A stretch of DNA of 64,000 nucleotides, taken from assembly GCA_030295235.1 (NCBI GenBank), contig AP026125.1, positions 868,001-932,000 on the forward strand, written 5' to 3'. Below, one piece after another: positions 1-11,800 of the stretch; the first letter of the stretch is position 1; each line of letters starts with the position of its first letter. Under the pieces are notes generated by a model. That model was not told where the DNA came from, ran no database searches, and saw only the letters and a program-made list of their open reading frames with translations. Position numbers and translations under genes: made by a program. This stretch comes from Fistulifera solaris. Its lineage: Eukaryota > Bacillariophyta > Bacillariophyceae > Naviculales > Stauroneidaceae.

Positions 1-446
1 TGTTGCCGCGATCCAGCGCATCTTCGAATTTGGTACGTCGGACTCCCAATCCCTACGCGGCGGTACACAATGATCATCTCGTCATGGGTGCAGATGGGAG
101 AAATGTGGCCGATTTGACGCGTCGTCTTTTGAAACAGGAGGAAAATGATAATGCGTGGGTGCCCCTGTCCGAACTGGAAGCCTTGCAGCGCTCACTAAAA
201 TGGAGTCACATTTGTCCCACAGGGCCCGATTCCATCCCCACCGTTCCTCATGCTGAATCGGATCCCATGTGTATGACGCAAGCGCCGTCCGTTTACTTTT
301 GTGGCAATGCTCACGCATTCGACACTGCGATCAGCAACGGAACACGATTGGTTTGTGTGCCCAAATTTGCGACAACCGGACAAGCCATTCTGGTCAATCT
401 GGAAAACCTGGATGTCGAAATTCTAAGCTTTGACGCTCAAATCTAA
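1..446 (+). CDS. POLD2: DNA polymerase delta subunit 2, C-terminal end (partial)
   Basis: This is the last ~148 codons of a gene that starts before the window, read from base 3 to the stop at 444-446. POLD2 is the B-subunit (inactive phosphoesterase) of DNA polymerase delta, holding the catalytic subunit at the nuclear replication fork. The visible part matches the conserved end of the family: NPY-x-GxNVADL, then a segment KWSHICPTGPDSIP equivalent to the R/KHI.PTAPDTL motif, then VYFCGN, and a closing L-V-x-VPxF…ILVNLENLDVEILSF strand set. Family identification rests on these ordered motifs and is strong. No intron or frame break is visible. It is convergent with the DEAD-box helicase gene, with only 51 bp between the two stop codons. 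Confidence 0.93.
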   Translation, partial: LPRSSASSNLVRRTPNPYAAVHNDHLVMGADGRNVADLTRRLLKQEENDNAWVPLSELEALQRSLKWSHICPTGPDSIPTVPHAESDPMCMTQAPSVYFCGNAHAFDTAISNGTRLVCVPKFATTGQAILVNLENLDVEILSFDAQI

Positions 447-497
447 TTATAAACAAATTATGAATCTATTACGTTACAATTGCTAACAATACATAAT

Positions 498-2285
498 TCA
501 CTTGCGATATTTACGGAGTTGATTCGCCAGCTCTTCCGGTAGTGACGGTACATGAACGAGACCCACGCTTTTGCTGAATTTGTGAGCAGCGTCCATGATC
601 TCGTCAGCGGATATGTTCCGGCGCGCGTACTCTTGGTAGTAGGCAACCATCGAAAGGTAGGCTGCCTCTGCTTTCGGGGTCAGCGTCGCGTGTCGGCTCC
701 CTATCAAGTGTTTCCCTTTGTCCAGTCGCTCTTGGTCGTTCTGATCCAGAGACAAACTTGCTTCGTGTTGAGGCACGTTCTGCTTGATAAAAGTCTTTTG
801 CAAAACGGATTCAAAGGGCAAGAGCACTTGCAATCCAGCGCCTTCTTTTCCGGCGCGACCCGTTCGTCCGAGACGGTGTAGGTACAGATCCGCACTATAA
901 GGAGCGCCGTACTAGTGGTTGATCATAGATGAGAAAGAGACGTATACACAATTGGATAAACAATCTGCAGCGAAAGGAATGTACCTACCTGTATCACGCA
1001 AGTGACATCCGGATAATCCATACCACGTGCTGTGACATCACTAGTCAACAAAATACCATTCGAGGCACTTCGGAAGGAGCTGCTGACTCGAGATCTAGAG
1101 GATTGAGACATCCGCGAATGAATCTCCCATACTGGACCAATTTCCATCACAGTTGACAAGTACTCGGCAAAAAAATCGTGCAAGCTTGGCAGTCGGGAAG
1201 AAAACAACGAGCTTGAACCTATCCGGTTGATCTGTCATAGCTGACTGCAATAAAAATACAAGTGTGCAAACGTAGTCCTCCATGTTAGTGAGCTGCAAGT
1301 AGGATTGCTTCACTTGACTGTTTGCGCGCTCTCCAGATGCAATGTTGCCTACGCAGTCGATTTTTACGTACTCCTTGGGCAGGTATTGCTCAAAGCTTTT
1401 CTCGACGCTCTTGGGCAAAGTCGCGGAAAATAGAAGCGTTTGGCGTTTCTCCGGTCGAGGCAGCTGAGATGAAATTGTTTTGATGTCCTTCCAAAATCCT
1501 TCGACGAGGCGGTCTGTCTCATCCAACACTATTATGGGGATGTCCGACAGAATGATGTCGCCGAATTTTCTACCCTTGACACGAGTTTCGCGAATATGGT
1601 CTAGCAAACGCCCCGTGGTAGACACCAAAATAGCCGGTTTCTGCTTTGCCCACATGTTCGAATCCCTTCGCATTTGCGTCCCGCCGTACATAGACTGTAC
1701 CGTCCAAATTTTCGGCAAGTACTTCAATAGTCGTTCCGCTTCGTCTCCAATTTGCTGCGCGAGTTCACGAGTGGGTGCTATGATAAGTATTCCGACAGAC
1801 CTTCCGGGAAGAAAAGTGCGAGTGTCGAGCAACCGCTGAATACTTGGCAGGAGAAAACTCAACGTTTTGCCTGTCCCCGTTTTCGCCTTTCCCACGCAAG
1901 ACGTGCCATTTAAAGCGTGAGGCCAACTTTGGGCTTGGATATCAGTCATTTGCTCCAATCCCATTTCGTGTATAGCACGCAGGAGAGAAGGATGTAAGCT
2001 CTTGATTTCATCAAAACGTGTGGAAGTCAAAATAGTGGAATCTTGAAAAGGCGCTGATGCGGGAGATTGTTGTCCCGGGGGTGCGACGGGTACACGAGCG
2101 CCTCGACGAATGGGTTGATTCGGTCTATCAGATCTGACGCTTGGTTGAATGCTGTCTGACAAGAGCGAGAGCAACGAAGCACTTGGATTGACTGAGAGGG
2201 ATTGCGGAACAGATGGGAGAAAAGCGTTGGCGCTTAAGCAGGCTAGGAGCACTAGCAGTACGTGAGCTCCGAAACCATGCCTCAT
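498..2285 (-). CDS. DEAD-box RNA helicase with diatom plastid presequence
   Basis: ATP-dependent RNA helicase of about 569 aa. Exons are 2285-989 and 911-498, with a GT-AG intron at 912-988. Motifs appear in order: Q-motif region, AKTGTGKT (motif I, near residue 132), PTREL, a DETD box (variant of DEAD, near residue 253), SAT (III), TSDVTARGMD (V) and HRLGRTGRAG (VI, encoded just after the intron). The N-terminus is a hydrophobic signal peptide with the site SANA|FLP at residues 18-24, the ASAF-type motif that directs diatom proteins through the ER into the plastid, so a plastid role in RNA processing or ribosome assembly is likely (inference). The frame breaks in an A7 run (1169-1175, + strand); with six bases ARFF reads on into AEYLSTV and the exon sum is a multiple of three. 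Start chosen at the signal-peptide Met. Confidence 0.9.
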
Positions 2286-2884
2286 CTGTCGAAGCCTACA
2301 AAAAAAGAACGCTCAGTGTAAGATATTGCCAGGTCCGTGAAAACTTTTCCCTTTCAAATCAAGTGTAGCCATCATACAAATGCCTCGTTCTTAATCGACA
2401 TCAAGGTCGTCTCAGCATAACGCTGTAACAATTCTTTCCGACTCGTCATCTAAAAAAGTTTCTAAATCACTTGGCCCAAAACTTTGATTGTGTCAATCAG
2501 TCAGGTAATAACTTACCGCTTAATCCAGAGATGATAGAGCATTCATACAACCATTTTGATGGTTGATATTTGGCATCCACTTTACTTCATTCGAAGGATG
2601 GTTTCATGTTCGATTTTTGTGTTGCTTTTCTTGTTCGATGGTCGAAAAGCGAGGGCGCGCAAGTTATCTCCGGTCCCAGGACAGACGAGCGTCTGATCGT
2701 AGCCCGTGCGGATGTCACGTTTGCGTCCGTCGCATCGTTATTGCACTGCACTGCAAGCCAAGCTGCAAGCGGCAAACAGCCAGCAGCAGAAGGCGAGCTA
2801 TCTCATTGTTAACAACAAAACAATAATAGCAAACGAGATCGTTTGCCATTCTTTCACCGTAACGATATTGAAAGTTATAAAAAT
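2286..2884. other. Divergent intergenic region, helicase / TRRAP
   Basis: About 600 bp between two head-to-head genes, so it should hold both promoters. I see no gene, repeat or recognisable core-promoter motif in it. The upstream in-frame ATG at 2843 is an alternative TRRAP start. Confidence 0.6.
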
Positions 2885-5800
2885 ATGGATTCTCCTCCCG
2901 GCGCGTCTCCGTTAATGACGGGTAGCATGAACTGGGATCCCGTCCGAAGACGATTATTGGGTGCAGATCTTTCGGATGGATTGTCGGCAGCAACCGAGCT
3001 CCGCGAGAATATAGATGTGGTTCACGGCAAAGAGTTTCCTCTTATGCTCTCTGCTTTATTACCTTCATTTTCCAGTGTTCTTACTCACCGAACAAAGCCA
3101 TCTCCCGACGTGTCTTCGGTCGAACACCGATTTCGTAATACTATTCTTGATATCATATCCAAATTTCCCTGCAATGACGTTCTACGGCCCCATGCTCCGC
3201 ACCTTGTTGCTTTGGCGATCGATATATTGAATCGAGACTATGAAGAGAATGCCCTGCTTGCTTGTCGAATCATTTTTGACCTTTACAAGGTGTATCGTGC
3301 TCTCCCGCAAGACTATGTTCAACCATACGTCGACTACGTGCTAAATGCTTATCGGTCGCTTCCCGTCGCAATGCAAAGAAACTTTGTTTTGCCGACTACA
3401 GCAGTAGCTGAGCCTGCAAGTACGGCGAAAGAAGATGTTAAAGAGGGAACTACGGTGGCAACCCCTGTGGAGGCTGCGGAGACTTCTACGCCTCCTGCCC
3501 CACAAGCACTTGCACTTCGTTCCAATGTTTCCTTTCGTGTTTTGACTGAGTGTCCTTTGATGGTGATGCTTATGTTCCAGCTCTACCCAAAAATACGTCA
3601 ATAACAATGTACCGGTGCTAATTCGGGTGATGATGGAGGCCTTGGCTCTACGAGCTCCAAAACTAGAGTCGTTGACAGGAAACCAGCCTTCTTCTCCCAC
3701 TTCCTCCGTCGATCCACAAGCCAAGCGTTTATACTTCAGTCGAACTCGCGAATTGGTGGGCGCACAAGCGAAAACCCTCTCTTTTCTGACGTATTTGCTA
3801 CGGAGCTTTTCCTCCGAATTAAAAGCGTACGAGGACAGGTTGGCCAGCAATGTGGTGTCGCTCATGTCAATCTGCCCACGGGAGTCCGTGTCAACACGAA
3901 AGGAACTACTTGTGGCGACGCGCCATTTACTCAACAGTGATTTTCGCAAGGGTTTCTTCAAACATGTGGATGTCATGTTGGACGAACGTGTCTTGATGGG
4001 ATCTCAAAATCCCAATGTCGTTTCGGATCAAGCAATGTTAAGGCCACTAGCCTATACGACGCTCTCGGATCTGGTTCAGCATGTTCGGACTAATTTGACC
4101 ATGCCGCAAATATCTCGTGTGGTGACTATTTTTTCGAGGGTGCTCCATGATAGCAGCATGACGCTACCCATGTCTACGCAGTACATAGCTATCCGCACAT
4201 TACTGAGTGTTGTCGATGTGATTTTTCACAACAAAGATCCTAATCCGCAACTCGGAAGGGATATGTTGGTGCGAGCTCTTTCGGCTATGGTTAATAAACT
4301 GTCGTCGCTGTGCGAGAATTTCTGTTTGGAGGATGACTGCGCATACAACCGTTCGAGTAAATGTGTTCTAGGTGATCTCGCACCCGCAGATTCTGTTCGT
4401 GACATTCAAAGTATGATCCGAGCTATCATCGTAGGTCATAAGACAATCATTTACTATTTGAACGGTTATCGCAATCAAAGAGAGAAGATTGGCGATAAAA
4501 AGGATATACGTCCGTCTATTCCTGCGGGGTCCAACGAAGAAGTGTCTTCGGGCCTTTTTAAGCTTACTCACACGGAGGTAGCGCTGATTGATCGTTTCAT
4601 TTCTACAACGTTCCCAGCTGTCAAAATATTGACGATTCCTGATCCGAATCACACCATACTTCCAGCTGAGAAAAGCTTGGTGGATCAACACCGAGATGCA
4701 CTTACATATTTTGCTTCCGCATTCACTACTCTTGATGGGCATAATTTACGGCGGACATTAGGACTTCGCATGGATCTTCTGTTTGATGCCATCGTTGATG
4801 ATCCCACAGTGATGATAGTTCCACGGCATCTACTCGCTGCGAACGGATCAACTAGCTTTGAGTTCTGTAGCATTCTTCTTGATTTTCTCATGGATCATTT
4901 AAATGAGATTTCCTTTTCGCGGGAGTCGGACATTGTGTTTTTGGACCAATGCCCGTCCAATGGTACCCTGGATCCGAAGCAACATGCGGAGAGTGATTTT
5001 AGGCGCTTGACTCAACTCCCGTATGAAGGGGAGAAGGCTAGAGAGAGAAAAAGCAACACCTTACTGCAGCTTTTTGAAAGAGTCCTTAAGTCCTTATCTG
5101 TATTCCCAGATAATGAAGCTGCCGTCCGGCGTCACCTCCGTCGGATAGTTGCCACGTGTCTTCGCAATTCCATGGAGAATGTCGAGGTCTGGCCTGATAA
5201 CAATTGCATGCTGCTCCGCTACGTCTTTCGATCGATTTCAGCTGGAAAATTTGAAGAATCGTATCGTGAATTACTACCTTTGATACCTTTTGTTTTGAAT
5301 GGACTTCATCGAATCATATCGCTTTCGAAGGATTCACTTGTGCTTCGACAGACAGCCATCGAACTTTGTCTAACTATTCCAGCCCGACTCTCGTCTCTTC
5401 TTCCACACCTGAATCTTCTTCTTCGAATCATAATTCCTGCTCTCGAATCGAACTCGGGAGACTTGGTGAATTTGGGGTAAGAAATGTGTTGTTTGTTGTT
5501 CAAATCGATTTGTCGCCCGATTTTTTATCCCTTACGATCAATGTTGCTTGATTAGACTTCGAACCTTGGAATTCTGGATTGATAATCTTAATCCCCTTTT
5601 CCTTTATCCTGAAATCTCGAAAGAAAAAGATATCTTGTCCTGTTTAATGGTTGCTCTTTCGCGGCACCTACGCCCGGCTCCATACCCTTATGGGCTCCTC
5701 ACGTTACGTTTGCTGGGAAAGCTTGGTGGCAAAAATAGGGAGTTTTTGCGTGAGCCGATGAGTCTTCCACCGGGGCCCGAGATGAGTGACAACTATTGCT

Positions 5801-8800
5801 TTGTTAGGTGCAGGTGGAACAAAGCTGATGGTTTTCTTTGTTCTACGCAAAGTGATTTTGCGCTTCCATACCCCCTCGGACGATGTATCCGGTTACTTAA
5901 GTAAGTTGTGCGCGGAATGCCGACAACGAGAATTTCGTAACTTATGTTTCTTCTTTCAGATTGGTAGCACAAGAAGAAATAACGAGAAATCAGCTTAATG
6001 TCGATGATGAAGGAGACGCCCCACGCGCAAGTGTCTCCACTTGGAACGATAGCCAAAAGTTATGGGGCTGTCCGATGTCTGAGGTTGACTTTTCCGCATA
6101 CTCGAGAGACGTTTCGAAGGTTGTCCTATGCGAACTAGCGAAAGCCGCTTTGGATGTCCTTCGCCATTCGTTTTTACATGTCCTTGATTGCAGTGAGATC
6201 AATAACAGTAACGACGCGGAAAGTAACTCAGAAGGCAAACGGAAGATTTTACTGGATTGTCTGTGTGGTTTGATGCTAGCAGGAATGGTCAATTCTCTCA
6301 AGCAAGAAGCCGCTAGTTTAGTTACAGCTAACTTATCTCGAATTCCAGTCGATGAGCTTATCATGAGCTTCTCAGCTTTCATCGTTGTTGCTCCTTTGGG
6401 TTGCGAAAGCATAGTCAAAGAGCTACTTGCAAAGTTTGTCCACATTGAAGGGACAACCCACGACAGTCAACAGGATACTTTAAGCTCATGTCTGGTCAGT
6501 CTCTGCGAAGGCTATGGCAGTTCTCCGTGGTTCAAGCACTGTGCTTTTCAGGCGACAATACTCTTTGTCGTTGACTTGATGGACCAAGCAACAATTCAAA
6601 AGCTCGAGCTGAATCTCGTTAATTCGTCGTTCGTGGCCTTAAAATCTATGCCTCGTGAGCTTTCTAGAAGAGGGGTCGAGGCGGCTTTGTTTGCAATTCG
6701 ACTGTGCTGTCGACTATACTGCCCTAACATTGCGTTCGACGAAAGCACAATTATCTGGGATGGAGATAATACTGATGTAGCTGGAAGGAAGAACGCAGAA
6801 TCCGATGCGGCGTCTCAGAATTGCTGTCGTCCAAATGACGACGCATTTAAAGTCATCTTTCAGTCCATTGCTTCAATGCAGCACCTTGTGCGGTAAGTTG
6901 CTCAAACTTGACGTTTTGGGAGTCTTTGTTTGACACGGAGTATCTGATATTTTGTCTAGATTTACGGCACGATTTGTGTTGGTCAATTTCATTTTGAGAC
7001 CATTTTCAGTGGAACAGAACAATGAATTTGTTGCAGAGCATATGTCTTTCATTACAAGAGTACTTTTCTCTCGATCGCTTCGACTGATGCCTCTGCCTCA
7101 GCAGGCCGGCATTGTCGACGGCCTTACTGTTGTCATCAAAGAGCTTCCAAATCTAATCCCTTTGTCAGACCAGCACCTTCTGGCCTTTTTATCCGAACTG
7201 CTAAAAATGTCATCTGTCGCTGATGGGGAAATGACTGACAATACGCTTGCTAATTCTGTGGTGGACAAGAATGGATACGTTGGGACTACCATTGATCTAA
7301 ACACAGACTTTCGACCGTCTCACGCTTCAGCTTTATTCAATCGTCGCGAGTGCATGGCTCGTTTCCAGAACGCCTGGCTCAATGTCCCAGACGAATGTCC
7401 TGTTGGTGTGGAGCTACGAGTGGCATCGATAAGGCTGTTTCACGTTGCAATAAAAGTTTATACCGACGCTTTTTTTGATGCAGACACCAGCACTCCGATT
7501 GGTAAGACATCGTTTTTTGCATCGAGATCTTATTTTTAACTTACAATTTGTTGTCCTATTTTGAATAGGAAACATTCGTCCCCATGTTGTGAGCCTACTG
7601 TTTCGCTCGCTAGTATCTTTTCCTTTGAGAGCCGTTAATGCTGCTCACAGCGCTCTTGGTGACGTTCTGTCTTTAAGTGTTGTTGCGAAACCAGGTGAAT
7701 CCCTTGACAAGCCACAGTCTCGTCTTCCGAAAGAGTTACTCCAGACGTGTATACGGCCTGTTTTGCTGCATTTACGAGAGTACACTCGTCTCTCCGTGCC
7801 TTTACTTCGGGGGCTCTCGCGCCTACTTGACCTCTTGAGTTCCTGGTTCAACAAAACCTTGGGCGAAAAATTGCTGGACCATCTTCAAAAGTGGGCTGAT
7901 CCCCCACGGATAGTCGGGCATAGCATCTGGAAACAGGGCGCTGAGCCTCTTGTTGCAGCAGGCATAATTGACATATTCGCGTCGCTCCCGCATTCGTCGA
8001 ATTTCGTGGAACCTTTGGTTAAAACCTGTATAAAGCTCGAAGCTGCTCTTCCGGCTTTCAAGGGTAGATTTCTGACGTCGCCTTACCGTGAGCCCCTTGC
8101 CAACTATCTAAACAAGCATCCACAGGTCACTGTCAACTTCTTCTTCCAACGCTTCAAGACACCTATGTATAGCGAGCTTTTTCAGGATCTTTTGACACTT
8201 AATCAGAGTACAGAATTGAGGTTGTATCTTCGGAGCAAACAAAGTTCAGCAATGTTATTGAATGTTTGTTTTGAGCGCCCTCTGGCAATAATAAGAGCGG
8301 AGAAGAGCGTTTCAGCTGGTACCACAAAAGCTTCTCTGGCAACTCATGGGATCCTTTTCCAATCTACTTCGCCCGATCAGTCAGGGATGACGGTAGATGC
8401 CCTCGAAATGCAGTTCCAGGGATTTCGCCTTGTAAATACACTTCTTTCCTACGATCCTGAGTATTTTAGTGAACACAATGACATTGTACGTGCTTTCAGG
8501 TGGTTGTGGAGAAGTAAGGGAAGATATCTTCGGATGCAACATGAAGATCTAGTACCTCCTAGGTATCACGACGAGTCGGCAATGCTTGCTAAGTTCTTGA
8601 TTGCCTACGCGAAATTTGTTCCGAATGAAGACATGGATATTTTATTCGAGTTGATAAGGGTGTTTCTGCAGCCTTCAACAAGCGATTTCTTCGGTGTCGG
8701 TCAGTTTTTGGCAAGAACCGTATCAACTGTTTTGACGCCTGGACAGAAGAGGCAGGTCATACATCGGTTCTTTGCCCTTATAGCCGGGGAGAGCAACGAA

Positions 8801-11800
8801 GAGACGAAGCTGTTGAGTATTCAATTTCTGATCTATCCGATTCTTCGTTCAGCCGGGGTGAAACACAGCGAAGCAGAACTGCCCAATAATTCTGCGGAGA
8901 GCTCAAATTTCGTCGATGCCGACATTGTCGAGAAATTCACACATGAAGTCATCTATCGAAAAGGCTCTCCCATCAACTGTGGGGATAGGTTAAACGTTGA
9001 GCTTCTGAAGCTGCTCAACGTTTTCATCAACCAGTACCCCCACTTTGTCGAACCTTATTGTGATGATATTTTTCAGTTTTGCTGGACCCTAGTGAAAAGC
9101 GAAGATGCTGCGTGCAAGGGATGGGCGCACGTTGTCGTTGCTTGTTTTGTGAAGACGTTTGCTACTCCAGTGAAGATGGTCACCAAAGCATACGAATCTT
9201 TGCTTCGATCTCATCAGCAAGAAGGGAAAGATTTAATCAAAAACGCTCTAGACGTGCTAGTTCCCTGTCTTCCCAAAAGATTGCCGGAGGAGGATTTGAA
9301 AAATGTCATCGAGCAAACTTGTCAGTTATTGCTTGAAGAAGGAAACTCAACCCCCAGTTGGCACATATATGTCAGACAATCGTGAGCAGTCCCAACATAT
9401 TCTTTTCATGTCGAGCGCGAATTGTTGGTTACCTTATCAGCTCGCTTCATCGTCTTGGACTCCCACAAAACACATCTCTGGAAAGTCGTTTGCTGGTTGT
9501 CGACCTTGTGTGTCTGTTGCTTAGTTGGAATGAGAAGCAAAAAGCTGAAATTGGCGGTGAAATTTTGACCAGGGATCAAGGAGAAATTCTTGCCAATTTT
9601 CTCATACGTTTGAGGGTCTTGATTGCAGAGCCACCGGATCCAAGGCATAAATTTGAAGCCACCGGATCCCCGAAGTTGGAACGAAAGGCGAACGAAGTCA
9701 TTGAGCGCCTGCTGGGAAGATGGACATTGTCCCTTAGGCCGACACCATTTGAGAAGGCTATTGTAAAGGACCAGGCTTTTGATGGTCAAATAATAGCATG
9801 TCTCCAATTGCTGACAGTCATCGCTTCGAGTGGCCACCACGTTTTCTTCAAGGAAAATCAATCTTTGGTGAGAGACTTGTTACGGACATCGTTCGTCAAA
9901 GCAAAAGAGAGTGAAAGTGTTCTGGGAACTTTAAAGGCTTTCCTCGAGATGGGAAACACGAACGTGATCGTCGGAAGAGACGTCGTGACCATACTGGATT
10001 CTTTCATATCAGGTATAGTCCATGAACAACGAAAGAAACGTCGCGCATCTGATCATGAACAGGGCTCGACGTCAAAAAGTCGCGACCGCCAAGGAAATGA
10101 CGATGTCTTGGTAAATTCCTTTGCTATATTCATTTTGGAGATGACCTCCTTATTTTGCTTGAATGAGAAGCCTCTTCTCCAAGTTGTCTTACGATCCTTG
10201 GTGTCGTTTGGCAGTATTTTGACTAAAGCTCATCTTTCCGACGCCGCAGCCAAGCAAAGACAGGGGTCTCCAAATAGTCCACATATCACATCCCCTGGAA
10301 GACAATCTCACACACCCACGTCCGGAATTCTCGGCGAAGCCTTTAGAGTAGATTCCAGGAATTCGCCCAAATTTAACCCTATCAAGTCGAAGTTCGCGAA
10401 GGACGGTGAAGCTGGTGCAAGTCAATTGGCTTTAATAGAGATTTTGTCGATACTCGAAAATAGCGAGATCTCTTTCACGTTTACTACAATTCGAAAAGCT
10501 TTGTTTCAGATGATAAGCAACCTGCTGGACTCGAGCGATTCTGCTCAAGTCTTGCTTATTACGGCGCGAATTTCCGGAAAATGGATCATAGGGGATGACC
10601 GTGGTTTGCCCCTCACGACAAAGGAACGACGTTGTTTACTTGGCAAGATCGCGACGATGGACACTACTGCTATCTCTAGTGACCTCGAAGCCCAACCGTT
10701 AAATGACTTCGTCAGCATTTTCATCGAAAAATACAGTAATTCACTCAAAGCGACTGACCGGCTTGACGTGGTAGAACTTCATGTTGCATGTTTGCTTCAC
10801 ACGAATGCGGACGTTCGTCATAGAACATGGAAGTGGCTATCAGGCGGAAATCTCATTACTATTGCTCACTTTTGGGAGTTATTGCACTTGAACCTGGAGG
10901 CACTGGGCGGTCGTTTCTGGATCACAGTCATTGTTGACGTTCTACTCATGTCGTCCTCTGATGATGGTACAGGTCTACTTCAATCACTGCGCACTCTGGC
11001 CCATGCTGATCCCACCCTGAGCTTGGAACTATTCACGTCTCTGCTACAGGCTGTTTGGCAGTACATGCCAACTGATTCTTTGCGGGTAAAAATGACCTCC
11101 AACCTAGAATTGCTTCTCTCGCGTCCTTATCATGCGCAATTTCTCGGTAATGAGGAGACAGAGAACGACAGTCGTTGTTCAAACGCCGTTCGTGCTCTAG
11201 TTAATGCTCTTTACTCCTTCAACCAACTCCTTTGATCGATATGACAGTTCTCGTCGCTCTGGCGGAGTCATATAATTGTTGGCGCGAAGTCCTCTCTATT
11301 CTTGAAATTTACTACGTTGGCCTTCAGGGGCACCCGCTGGGAACGGATTGTCTTCATGCAATGAGGGCTTGTTTTCAACGACTAGAAGAAGATGGTATGT
11401 GGATGGGGATAGCAGCACTCTCTTGCAAATTACCACAAACTCGTCGTGTACTTTCCAAAGAAGTGTACGGAATGGTAAATGAGGCAGTTGCAGGTTACGC
11501 TGGTTTGATGGAGCTTGTTCAGGACGAAAGTTCGCCGATGGAGGTGGATGATTTTGAAATGAGTCTTTGGGAAGATCGTTGGATTGGACTTCAAAAGGAT
11601 ACTTGCCAGTTAGATTTAGTTTCGGAGTATGCCAGTGAAACAGGAAATCCGCATTTAATGTTGGAATGCGCATGGAAAACTCGCAAGTGGGCCGAAGTGC
11701 GTTCTTTGTGCTCATCTGCAAGTTTAATACCGAGCGTTGAAGCAGGTGACCCGCTCGTCAAGTTAAGCGAAACTCTCTTAGCTGTCGCCGATGGAAAGCT

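Noticed and set aside
1169-1175. Programmed ribosomal frameshift in the helicase
   Set aside because: The same kind of slip occurs in most genes here, in unrelated contexts; sequence error is simpler.
3341-3976. 211-codon antisense open frame inside TRRAP
   Set aside because: Shadow of the strongly supported plus-strand gene; no similarity.
11190-11250. A short intron instead of a frameshift in TRRAP
   Set aside because: A GTTAAT donor and CAG acceptor could be drawn, but the segment aligns without a gap to the family when one base is added, so an intron would delete conserved residues.
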